DNA of 6,586 bases, taken from Pseudomonadota bacterium (GTDB lineage: Bacteria; Pseudomonadota; Gammaproteobacteria; Xanthomonadales; Xanthomonadaceae). Under the pieces are notes generated by a model that was not told the origin of the DNA, did no database searches, and saw nothing but the letters and a program-made list of their open reading frames with translations. The position numbers were made by a program, and so were the translations under genes. The stretch covers positions 1-6,586 of the forward strand of contig JAFAFD010000282.1 of NCBI GenBank assembly GCA_023423675.1, read 5' to 3'. This document shows positions 1 to 4,444 of the stretch, piece by piece (within the stretch, counting starts at the first letter, position 1; every line of letters starts with the position of its first letter).

Positions 1-1
1 G

Positions 2-136
2 CGGAACCGCAAGCTGGAGAAGAAGAAGGCCGCCAACGGCCAGGTGGTGAACGGGCAGGCCAAGCGCATCAACGCGCGTGACCGCCGCAACCACACCGTG
101 GTGGACGAGCACAGCGACATCGGCAGCGACGCCTGA
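2..136 (+). CDS. C-terminal end of an unidentified protein (5' truncated by window)
   Basis: An open frame enters from the left edge and ends at a TGA at 134-136, leaving 44 codons. The visible peptide is strongly basic (for example RNRKLEKKKAANG and RINARDRRNH) and ends in an acidic, hydrophilic stretch (DEHSDIGSDA). It looks like a disordered, charged C-terminal tail; no catalytic motif or membrane segment is visible. It runs convergently to rluE, and a hairpin with a T-run lies about 50 bases after its stop. I do not recognise the family from this fragment. The reading frame is supported mainly by codon use and by the well-placed terminator. Confidence 0.6.
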   Translation, partial: RNRKLEKKKAANGQVVNGQAKRINARDRRNHTVVDEHSDIGSDA

Positions 137-147
137 GGTCGGCCTGC

Positions 148-183
148 GGGTCAGCGCCCTTCCTGCGGAAGGGGGTTGACCCC
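148..183. repeat. Intergenic REP-like hairpin, copy 1
   Basis: An imperfect palindrome. The outer arms are GGGTCA (148-153) and TGACCC (177-182), and the inner arms are CCCTTCC (157-163) and GGAAGGG (167-173) around a TGC loop. It resembles the hairpins at 190-224 and 2867-2903 and lies in inverted orientation to the 190-224 copy, with six bases between the two. The pair occupies a convergent gap. The type is familiar from Stenotrophomonas genomes, where extragenic palindromes with GGGTC...GACCC ends are common; that statement comes from memory. Paired inverted copies are typical of REP-type elements and may protect or end transcripts. Confidence 0.65.
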
Positions 184-189
184 GATCCA

Positions 190-228
190 GGGTCGGATTC
201 CTTCCGCAGGAAGGGCTCCGACCCTTTT
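190..228 (+). terminator. REP-like hairpin copy 2 followed by a T-run; probable intrinsic terminator
   Basis: Outer arms GGGTCGGA (190-197) and TCCGACCC (217-224) enclose inner arms CCTTCC (200-205) and GGAAGG (209-214) around a GCA loop. TTTT follows immediately at 225-228, with more T-rich sequence after it. On the plus strand this is a good Rho-independent terminator for the gene ending at 136. On the minus strand it lies just past the rluE stop but has no T-run on its far side, so it may act there only as a 3' structure. It is an inverted relative of the hairpin at 148-183. Confidence 0.6.
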
Positions 229-245
229 CGTTTCAGCAGTCCTGC

Positions 246-785
246 TCAGCCGATCTGCCGCCACTGCCCAGGCTGCAGGTCATCCAGCCGATACGGCCCC
301 ATCGACACACGCACCAGGCGCAGGGTCGGCAGGTTCACCGCTGCGGTCATCCGCCGCACCTGGCGGTTGCGTCCTTCGCGGATGGTGATCGCCAGCCAGC
401 TGTCCGGCACGGTCTTGCGGAAACGCACCGGCGGATCGCGCAGCCAAAGTTGCGGTGCGGGTTCGAGGCGCTCGATCTTCGCCGGTAACGTCGGCCCATC
501 GTTCAGGACCACGCCGTCGCGCAGCTTCTGCAGCTGCTCGTCGCCGGGCGTGCCTTCCACCTGCACCCAGTAGGTCTTGTCAGCCTTGTGCCGGGGGTCG
601 GTCAGCTTGTGCGCCAGCGTGCCGTTGTCGGTCAGCAGCAGCAGGCCCTCGCTGTCATGGTCGAGCCGGCCAGCGGCGTATACGCGCGGCGGCAGGCCGA
701 AGCCGGCCAAGGTCGGCCGCGGCGGCACGCTGCGGTCGGTGAACTGGCAGAGCACGTTGAAGGGCTTGTTGAAGGCGATCAGCAT
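246..785 (-). CDS. rluE: RluE, 23S rRNA pseudouridine(2457) synthase
   Basis: A 179-residue protein of the RsuA/RluB/E/F group of pseudouridine synthases. In E. coli RluE isomerises U2457 of 23S rRNA, in the cytoplasm during ribosome assembly. Visible motifs are the N-terminal FNKPFNVLCQF, the catalytic loop AAGRLDHDSEGLLLLT with Asp42 as the expected nucleophile, LNDGPTLPA near 94-102 (nearly identical to the E. coli protein as I recall it), and EGRNRQVRRMTA followed by LPTLRLVRV near the C terminus. There is no S4 RNA-binding domain at the N terminus, which separates it from RsuA, RluB and RluF. The ATG at 785 is chosen because the FNKP motif follows at once; a GTG at 824 would add 13 residues with no family resemblance. 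No clear Shine-Dalgarno precedes either start. It lies 80 bases downstream of the methyltransferase-like gene on the same strand and may be partly co-transcribed with it. Confidence 0.88.
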   Translation of the reverse strand: MLIAFNKPFNVLCQFTDRSVPPRPTLAGFGLPPRVYAAGRLDHDSEGLLLLTDNGTLAHKLTDPRHKADKTYWVQVEGTPGDEQLQKLRDGVVLNDGPTLPAKIERLEPAPQLWLRDPPVRFRKTVPDSWLAITIREGRNRQVRRMTAAVNLPTLRLVRVSMGPYRLDDLQPGQWRQIG

Positions 786-839
786 TGCGGAAGCGGCAGG
801 CGGCGGGGTGATGCATTGTCCCACGCCGCGCTGCGCGCT

Positions 840-857
840 CGCCGGGCGGGCCCGGCG
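840..857 (-). terminator. GC-rich hairpin just after the methyltransferase-like gene
   Basis: A perfect 7-base-pair stem, CGCCGGG (840-846) and CCCGGCG (851-857), with a four-base loop lies eight bases past the minus-strand stop codon at 866-868. No T-run follows on either strand, so it is not a classical intrinsic terminator. It may stabilise the 3' end of the upstream message or reduce readthrough into rluE. A chance hairpin in GC-rich DNA is possible. Confidence 0.35.
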
Positions 858-865
858 TCACCGGT

Positions 866-1723
866 TTACGGCTTCACGAACCGCAGGGTCATGCGATCGC
901 TTTCGCCGATGGCCTGGTACTTGGCGTCGTCGGCCTTGTCGTGCTGGTTGGTCGGCGGCAGGGTCCAGACACCGTTCGGGTGGTCCTTGGTATCGCGCGG
1001 GTTGGCGTTGACCTCGCTGCGCGCGTCCAGCTTGAAACCAGCGGCCTCGGCCATGGCGATCACCTGCTGCTGGCCGACATAGCCGGTGTCATCGTCATCA
1101 GCGACGTCGGCCTTGGCACGATGCTCGACCACGCCCAGCACGCCGCCCGGCTTCAGCACATTGAAGAAGCCCTGGAACATGCCCTGCGCCTGGCCGGCCT
1201 TGCGCCAGTTGTGCACGTTGCGGAAGGTCAGCACGACATCGGCCGAATTGGCCGGGCCGAACACCGGCTTGGCTGGGTCGTAGCCGACCACGGCGGCCTT
1301 GTCGAACTGGGCCGGCGCACCGGCGAACTTCTTTTCCAGGCCGTCGCGGCTGCGCTGCTGGTAATCGCGGCCACGGCCTTCGGGCACGGCGGCCGGATCG
1401 ACCACGGCGGCGATGTAGTGGCCCTTGTCACGCAGCAGCGGCGCCAGGATTTCCGAGTACCAGCCGTTGCCGGGGGTGATCTCGATGACGGTCTTTTCCG
1501 GTGCGACCTTGAAGAAGGCCAGCGACTGCGCCGGATGGCGGTAGTTGTCGCGTTTCACATTGGCGGGGTCGCGGGTCGATGCTTTCACCGCGGCATCGAT
1601 GGCCGGGGAGACCTGGATCTTCGCCGGTGCCACCGTGGCCGGTGCAGCGAATGCGGGAACAGCAACGAGCAGGGCCGAGGCAAGCAGCAGGCGGCAGCTA
1701 CGCAGGGACGAGGCAGCGATCAT
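866..1723 (-). CDS. Exported class I SAM-methyltransferase-like protein
   Basis: A 285-residue protein. Residues 1-26 form a Sec-type signal peptide: Arg8 and Arg11, a hydrophobic core LLLASALLVAVPAF, and an AFA/APA cleavage site. The mature part has a Rossmann methyltransferase pattern. Motif I is VIEITPGNGWYSEI (about 79-92), the post-motif strand and acidic residue are in AAVVDP (about 105-110), then ADVVLTFRNVHNW (161-173) and LKPGGVLGVVEHRA (190-203). This matches the predicted methyltransferases of the COG4798 type, whose substrate I do not know. Motif I has ITPGNG instead of the usual GxGxG, which fits this family. The ATG at 1723 is preferred over an upstream GTG at 1783 because the signal peptide then starts at the N terminus and a weak TGGAA lies upstream. 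It is transcribed divergently from the aldo/keto reductase, with rluE downstream. Export is inferred from sequence only, and methyl transfer outside the cytoplasm would be unusual. Confidence 0.75.
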   Translation of the reverse strand: MIAASSLRSCRLLLASALLVAVPAFAAPATVAPAKIQVSPAIDAAVKASTRDPANVKRDNYRHPAQSLAFFKVAPEKTVIEITPGNGWYSEILAPLLRDKGHYIAAVVDPAAVPEGRGRDYQQRSRDGLEKKFAGAPAQFDKAAVVGYDPAKPVFGPANSADVVLTFRNVHNWRKAGQAQGMFQGFFNVLKPGGVLGVVEHRAKADVADDDDTGYVGQQQVIAMAEAAGFKLDARSEVNANPRDTKDHPNGVWTLPPTNQHDKADDAKYQAIGESDRMTLRFVKP

Positions 1724-1775
1724 CGGGGCGATTCCAGCGGAAGATGCGGCGAGACTAGCAGCCGCCGCGTGCAAG

Positions 1776-1828
1776 GTGTTCACAAAACGTTAGCCACGCG
1801 CTCCGCGACGGAACACTGTTTTGTGTTC
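1776..1828. promoter_or_regulatory. Cluster of GTGTTC/GAACAC sites in a divergent promoter region
   Basis: The 170-base gap between the divergent methyltransferase-like and aldo/keto reductase genes holds GTGTTC at 1776-1781, GAACAC at 1811-1816 and GTGTTC at 1823-1828. The last two form a perfect 6-6-6 inverted repeat flanked by GACG on both sides. In addition CACAAAAC (1781-1788) and GTTTTGTG (1818-1825) are perfect inverted copies 29 bases apart. This looks like an operator for a shared regulator. I found no convincing -35/-10 pair for either gene here, and the regulator is unknown. Confidence 0.35.
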
Positions 1829-1878
1829 GACGCCGCAGCGCGGTCACACAGCGCGTTCTATGCTGCAGGACTACCCCC

Positions 1879-1884
1879 AAGGAG
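1879..1884 (+). promoter_or_regulatory. Ribosome binding site that fixes the aldo/keto reductase start
   Basis: AAGGAG ends nine bases before the ATG at 1894. A GTG in the same frame at 1888 would leave only three bases between this site and the start codon, so the ATG is the better start. Confidence 0.75.
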
Positions 1885-1893
1885 TCCGTGCCC

Positions 1894-2850
1894 ATGACGG
1901 CAACCCGCGAACTGGGCCGTTCCGGCCTGCATGTACGTCCGCTCGCCTTCGGTGGCAACGTGTTTGGCTGGAGCGCCGATGAGAAGGCCAGCTTCGCCCT
2001 GCTCGATGCCTTCGTCGATGCCGGCTTCAACCTGGTCGATACCGCCGATGTCTATTCGGCCTGGGTGCCGGGCAACGAAGGCGGCGAATCGGAAACGCTG
2101 ATCGGCAAGTGGTTCGCGCGCAGCGGCAAGCGCGACAAGGTGGTGCTGGCGACCAAGGTGGCGAAGTGGGCCGAGCGCCCCGGCCTGACTCCGGACAACA
2201 TCAACGCCGCGGTGGAAGATTCGCTGCGCCGCCTGCAGACCGATGTGATCGATCTGTACCAGGCCCACGAGGACGATGAATCCACGCCGCTTGAAGCAAC
2301 CTTGGCCGCGTTCGGCCGGCTGATCGAAGCGGGCAAGGTGCGCGCCATCGGTGCGTCCAACTACAGCGCCACGCGCCTGGTCGATGCGCTGAAGGTGTCC
2401 ACCGATTACAAGCTGCCGCGCTATGAAACCCTGCAGCCGGAGTACAACCTGTACGACCGCGCCGGTTACGAGAAGGAACTGGAACCGCTGGTGCAGCGCG
2501 AACAGATCGGCGTGATCGGTTACTACGCGCTGGCCAGTGGTTTCCTCAGCGGCAAGTACCGCACCCCGGCCGATGCCAGCAAGAGCCCGGCGCGTGGCGA
2601 GAACGTGGTGAAGCGCTACCTGAACCCGCGCGGCCTGCGCATCCTGCAGGCGCTGGATGACGTGGCCAGCAAGCACAACGCCAGCGCCGCACAGATCGCG
2701 CTGGCGTGGCAGATCGCACGGCCGTCGATCACCGTGCCGATCGTCAGCGCCACCAGCGTCGAGCAGCTGCACGACCTGCTGGCGGCCGCCAATGTCGGCC
2801 TGAGCGTGCAGGACATCGCACAGCTGGATGCGGCCAGCGTCGAGGGTTGA
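1894..2850 (+). CDS. Aldo/keto reductase
   Basis: A 318-residue cytosolic NADPH-dependent oxidoreductase of the (alpha/beta)8 aldo/keto reductase superfamily, expected to reduce aldehydes or ketones; the physiological substrate cannot be read from sequence. The catalytic tetrad is visible: Asp49 and Tyr54 in NLVDTADVYS, Lys88 in VVLATKVAKW, and His125 in DLYQAHEDDE. Other family landmarks are the N-terminal RELGRSGLHVRPLAFGGNVFGW, GASNYS at 153-158, ETLQPEYNLYDR at 178-189, IGYYALASGFLSGKY at 208-222 and the cofactor-side PIVSATSVEQL at 282-292. Length is normal for the family and the frame is intact. The start is set by AAGGAG at 1879-1884. It is divergent from the exported methyltransferase-like gene and convergent with the flavoprotein gene, so it is probably monocistronic and ends at the hairpin at 2867-2903. 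It resembles the general COG0667 group; I cannot place it in a named subfamily. Confidence 0.92.
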   Translation: MTATRELGRSGLHVRPLAFGGNVFGWSADEKASFALLDAFVDAGFNLVDTADVYSAWVPGNEGGESETLIGKWFARSGKRDKVVLATKVAKWAERPGLTPDNINAAVEDSLRRLQTDVIDLYQAHEDDESTPLEATLAAFGRLIEAGKVRAIGASNYSATRLVDALKVSTDYKLPRYETLQPEYNLYDRAGYEKELEPLVQREQIGVIGYYALASGFLSGKYRTPADASKSPARGENVVKRYLNPRGLRILQALDDVASKHNASAAQIALAWQIARPSITVPIVSATSVEQLHDLLAAANVGLSVQDIAQLDAASVEG

Positions 2851-2866
2851 TTGCCGCATCTACGCC

Positions 2867-2903
2867 GGGGTCAGAGCCCTTTCTGCGAAAGGGATCCGAC
2901 CCC
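2867..2903. repeat. Intergenic REP-like hairpin, copy 3, between convergent genes
   Basis: Outer arms GGGGTC (2867-2872) and GACCCC (2898-2903) enclose a perfect inner stem CCCTTTC (2877-2883) and GAAAGGG (2887-2893) around a TGC loop. The layout is the same as in the hairpins at 148-183 and 190-224, so this is a dispersed family. It lies 16 bases after the aldo/keto reductase stop and 7 bases past the flavoprotein stop, so it can serve as a shared 3' structure for both convergent transcripts. No T-run follows on either side. Confidence 0.65.
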
Positions 2904-2910
2904 GCCGCAC

Positions 2911-3816
2911 TCAGCGCGGCACGCTGTCCTCGCCCACCAGCGCGTGGTGCACGCCGATGCCCGCGCGCACGCCTTCGGCCATCGCCAGGGTGATGTTGCC
3001 GACCGTGGTCGCGTCGCCCGCGGCGTACACGTTCGCCACCGAGGTCTGCTTCATCATGTCGACCTCGACCAGCACGCCCAGCGGGCTTTCCACCAGCGCG
3101 CAGCCGAGCTGCTGCACCAGCGGCGTGGCCATCTGCTGCATCGCCGGCACGAACAGCGCACGCTGGGCGATGCGGCGGCCGTCGGCCAGTTCCACTTCCA
3201 GCCACGTCGGCTGTTCGCCCTGCACGCCCACCACCGGGGTGGTCTCGATCTGCACGCCGCGCTGCTGCATGGCGGCCTGCTCTTCATCGCTGATCGGCAG
3301 GCCCTGGCTGAAGAAGGTGACGTTGCCCCAGTCGGCAAACAGCGTCGCCTTGCCCGCCGACATCGGGTGGCCACCGAGCAGGCCGATGGCACCGCCGCCG
3401 ACTTCGTAGCCATGGCAGTACGGGCAGTGCAGCACGGTGCTGCCCCAGCGTTCGGCCAGGCCCGGCAGCTCGGGCAGCTGGTCGGCGATGCCGGTGGCCA
3501 ACAGCAGCTTGCGCGCGGCCAGCACCTGGCCATCGGCGGTACGCACATGCACGCCCTCGGCCGTGGACTGGGCGTGCACCACCTCGCCCTGCAGCCAGCG
3601 CACGGTGGGGTAATCGAGCAGCTGCTGGCGCGCGTTCTTCAGCAGCTCGGCGCCGCTGATGCCGTCCTGGCCGAGCACGCCATGGGAATGGCTGGCGGCG
3701 CGATTGCGCGGCAGTCCGCTGTCGATGATCGTGACCGGGCGGCGCGCGCGGGCCAGGATCAGGCCGGCGGCGATGCCGGCGTAACTGCCGCCGACGATGA
3801 TGACATCAGGATTCAT
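2911..3816 (-). CDS. Thioredoxin-reductase-like FAD oxidoreductase with CPYC redox pair
   Basis: A 301-residue flavoprotein with the thioredoxin reductase fold. The N-terminal FAD-binding loop is IIVGGSYAGIAAG (6-18). The redox-active pair is Cys131 and Cys134 in HCPYCHGYE, and the second FAD motif is VYAAGDAT (263-270). The central nucleotide-binding segment reads IGLLGGHPMSAGKA (144-157) in place of the usual GxGxxA, and the strand after it is VTFFSQG rather than the HRRDxFR that binds NADPH phosphate in thioredoxin reductase. The CPYCHGYE signature is shared, as far as I recall, with a common bacterial NAD(P)/FAD oxidoreductase family related to fungal GliT-like dithiol oxidases. A true thioredoxin reductase is therefore unlikely. 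The start is the ATG at 3816 with a GGAAGG site five bases upstream. It overlaps the 3' end of the Rrf2 gene by 11 bases, so the two are almost certainly translated from one message and the regulator probably controls it. Confidence 0.85.
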   Translation of the reverse strand: MNPDVIIVGGSYAGIAAGLILARARRPVTIIDSGLPRNRAASHSHGVLGQDGISGAELLKNARQQLLDYPTVRWLQGEVVHAQSTAEGVHVRTADGQVLAARKLLLATGIADQLPELPGLAERWGSTVLHCPYCHGYEVGGGAIGLLGGHPMSAGKATLFADWGNVTFFSQGLPISDEEQAAMQQRGVQIETTPVVGVQGEQPTWLEVELADGRRIAQRALFVPAMQQMATPLVQQLGCALVESPLGVLVEVDMMKQTSVANVYAAGDATTVGNITLAMAEGVRAGIGVHHALVGEDSVPR

Positions 3817-4261
3817 GGGGACCTTCCAGGGAACGGTGATGGGCAAGATGGCGGGCGAAGTCGGCGCCCAGCTGGTCCAGGGTGCTGGCCTGCAGGCGCG
3901 CTTCGAGCAGGCGCTGGGCCTCGCGCGCGCCGTCCTGCAGGGCCTGGTTGACCAGCTGCTGGATCGGGCAGCCACCGCCGCTGTCGCGCTGGCCGACCTG
4001 CACCAGCGGCGGCGCACCGACGGCCAGGTAGATGTCGTGCAGGCTGATCTGCGCTGCATCGCGTGCCAGCTGGCTGCCGCCGCCGTGGCCGCGCGTGCTG
4101 CGCACCAGCCCGGCCTTGTGCATCTGCGCCAGCAGGCGGCGGATCACCACCGGGTGGGTCGGCAGGCAGGTGGCCAGCTGTTCGGAGGTACGCGGGCCTT
4201 CCTGGCCGACCAGGTGGGCCATCACGTGCAGGGCGTCGGAGAGCGGGTCAGCGGATTTCAT
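3806..4261 (-). CDS. Rrf2-family transcriptional regulator
   Basis: A 151-residue winged helix-turn-helix regulator. The N-terminal helix is DPLSDALHVMAHLVG (5-19). The helix-turn-helix covers about 25-50 (TSEQLATCL, then HPVVIRRLLAQMHKAG) and the wing is RSTRGHGGGSQLAR (54-67), matching the family's RG..GG..LA pattern. A long dimerisation helix follows from about 98 to 131. Only two cysteines are present, Cys32 and Cys98. The three-cysteine iron-sulfur set of IscR and NsrR is therefore missing, and Cys98 in GGGCPIQ stands alone in the sensor loop, which suggests thiol or redox sensing or another effector. The ATG at 4261 is chosen because family similarity starts there; an in-frame ATG at 4315 would add 18 unrelated residues and has no clear ribosome site. 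No Shine-Dalgarno precedes 4261 either (see the leaderless and leader-ORF readings). A perfect palindrome spans its start codon, so autorepression is likely. Its 3' end overlaps the flavoprotein gene. Confidence 0.88.
   Translation of the reverse strand: MKSADPLSDALHVMAHLVGQEGPRTSEQLATCLPTHPVVIRRLLAQMHKAGLVRSTRGHGGGSQLARDAAQISLHDIYLAVGAPPLVQVGQRDSGGGCPIQQLVNQALQDGAREAQRLLEARLQASTLDQLGADFARHLAHHRSLEGPHES
3822..3827 (-). promoter_or_regulatory. Ribosome binding site of the flavoprotein gene inside the Rrf2 gene
   Basis: On the minus strand GGAAGG ends five bases before the ATG at 3816. It lies inside the last codons of the Rrf2 gene, which stops at 3806, and so supports both the chosen start and translational coupling of the pair. 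Confidence 0.7.
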
Positions 4262-4341
4262 GTAACTACGATAGTTACATTTAAACCGTCTGTCGAGGGT
4301 CCGCTTTTGTTCCATCTGGACACATTCGTCCCATAAAACAT
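4258..4341 (-). CDS. Possible 27-residue leader ORF overlapping the Rrf2 start (ATGA)
   Basis: An ATG at 4341 opens a 27-codon frame beginning MFYGTNVSRWNKSG and ending NVTIVVT, closed by a TGA at 4260-4258. That stop overlaps the Rrf2 ATG as ATGA. Upstream on the same strand lies AGAGAGGTGA (4356-4347), a strong purine-rich ribosome site five bases from the ATG, with AAGGA closer in. By contrast the Rrf2 start has no ribosome site of its own, which makes translational coupling through this ORF plausible. A TATCGT hexamer at 4369-4364 could be its -10 box, but no good -35 was found. The peptide matches no family I know. Its last seven codons encode the operator palindrome. It could be a chance ORF. 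Confidence 0.3.
   Translation of the reverse strand: MFYGTNVSRWNKSGPSTDGLNVTIVVT
4260..4280. promoter_or_regulatory. Perfect palindromic operator covering the Rrf2 start codon
   Basis: Arms ATGTAACTA (4260-4268) and TAGTTACAT (4272-4280) are exact inverted copies separated by CGA. On the minus strand the last bases of the palindrome are the first two bases of the Rrf2 ATG, and a candidate -10 box lies inside it. A 21-base symmetric AT-rich site in otherwise GC-rich DNA, directly at an autoregulated-type gene, is best read as the binding site of the Rrf2 dimer. Binding would block RNA polymerase and ribosome access at once. The divergent chemotaxis gene starts 165 bases away and is less likely to be a target. 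Confidence 0.7.
4268..4296 (-). promoter_or_regulatory. Candidate sigma70 promoter for a leaderless Rrf2 transcript
   Basis: On the minus strand TCGACA (4296-4291, five of six matches to the -35 consensus) and TATCGT (4273-4268, four of six to the -10) are separated by exactly 17 bases. Six bases lie between the -10 box and the A of the Rrf2 ATG at 4261, so transcription would begin at or next to the start codon. The -10 box is inside the operator palindrome, as expected for a repressed promoter. Confidence 0.45.
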
Positions 4342-4444
4342 TTCCTTCACCTCTCTAAACGCAACGATAACGTGACCAGATTGGCACTTCAGAGTGCTTA
4401 AACAAGGTCGATACCGCATCGCACCCCTTCCAAGAGTCCGCCCC

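Noticed and set aside
785..824. A longer RluE starting at GTG 824
   Set aside because: The extra 13 residues have no similarity to the family, and there is no ribosome site. The family motif starts right after the ATG at 785.
1858..2859. A 333-codon minus-strand frame opposite the aldo/keto reductase, and a similar 318-codon plus-strand frame opposite the methyltransferase-like gene (941-1897)
   Set aside because: Both are antisense shadows of genes with recognisable catalytic motifs. Their translations show no family signature.
2851..3951. A 366-codon plus-strand frame opposite the flavoprotein gene
   Set aside because: It is an antisense shadow with His- and Gly-rich low-complexity translation; the minus strand encodes an intact flavoprotein with FAD motifs and a CPYC pair.
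4262..4315. A longer Rrf2 protein starting at ATG 4315
   Set aside because: It would add 18 basic residues before the usual family start and would run through the operator palindrome, and it lacks a ribosome site at a suitable distance.
4334..4370. A sigma28 (FliA) flagellar promoter upstream of the chemoreceptor, from TAAAA at 4334 and CGATAA at 4365
   Set aside because: The two parts are about ten bases too far apart, and nothing TAAA-like sits at the correct distance from CGATAA.
4381..4398. A sigma54-like promoter (TTGGCAC...GTGCT) upstream of the chemoreceptor
   Set aside because: The GG and GC dinucleotides are 11 bases apart instead of the required 10, and the -12 element reads GTGC rather than TTGC. 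The resemblance comes partly from a GCACT/AGTGC inverted repeat.
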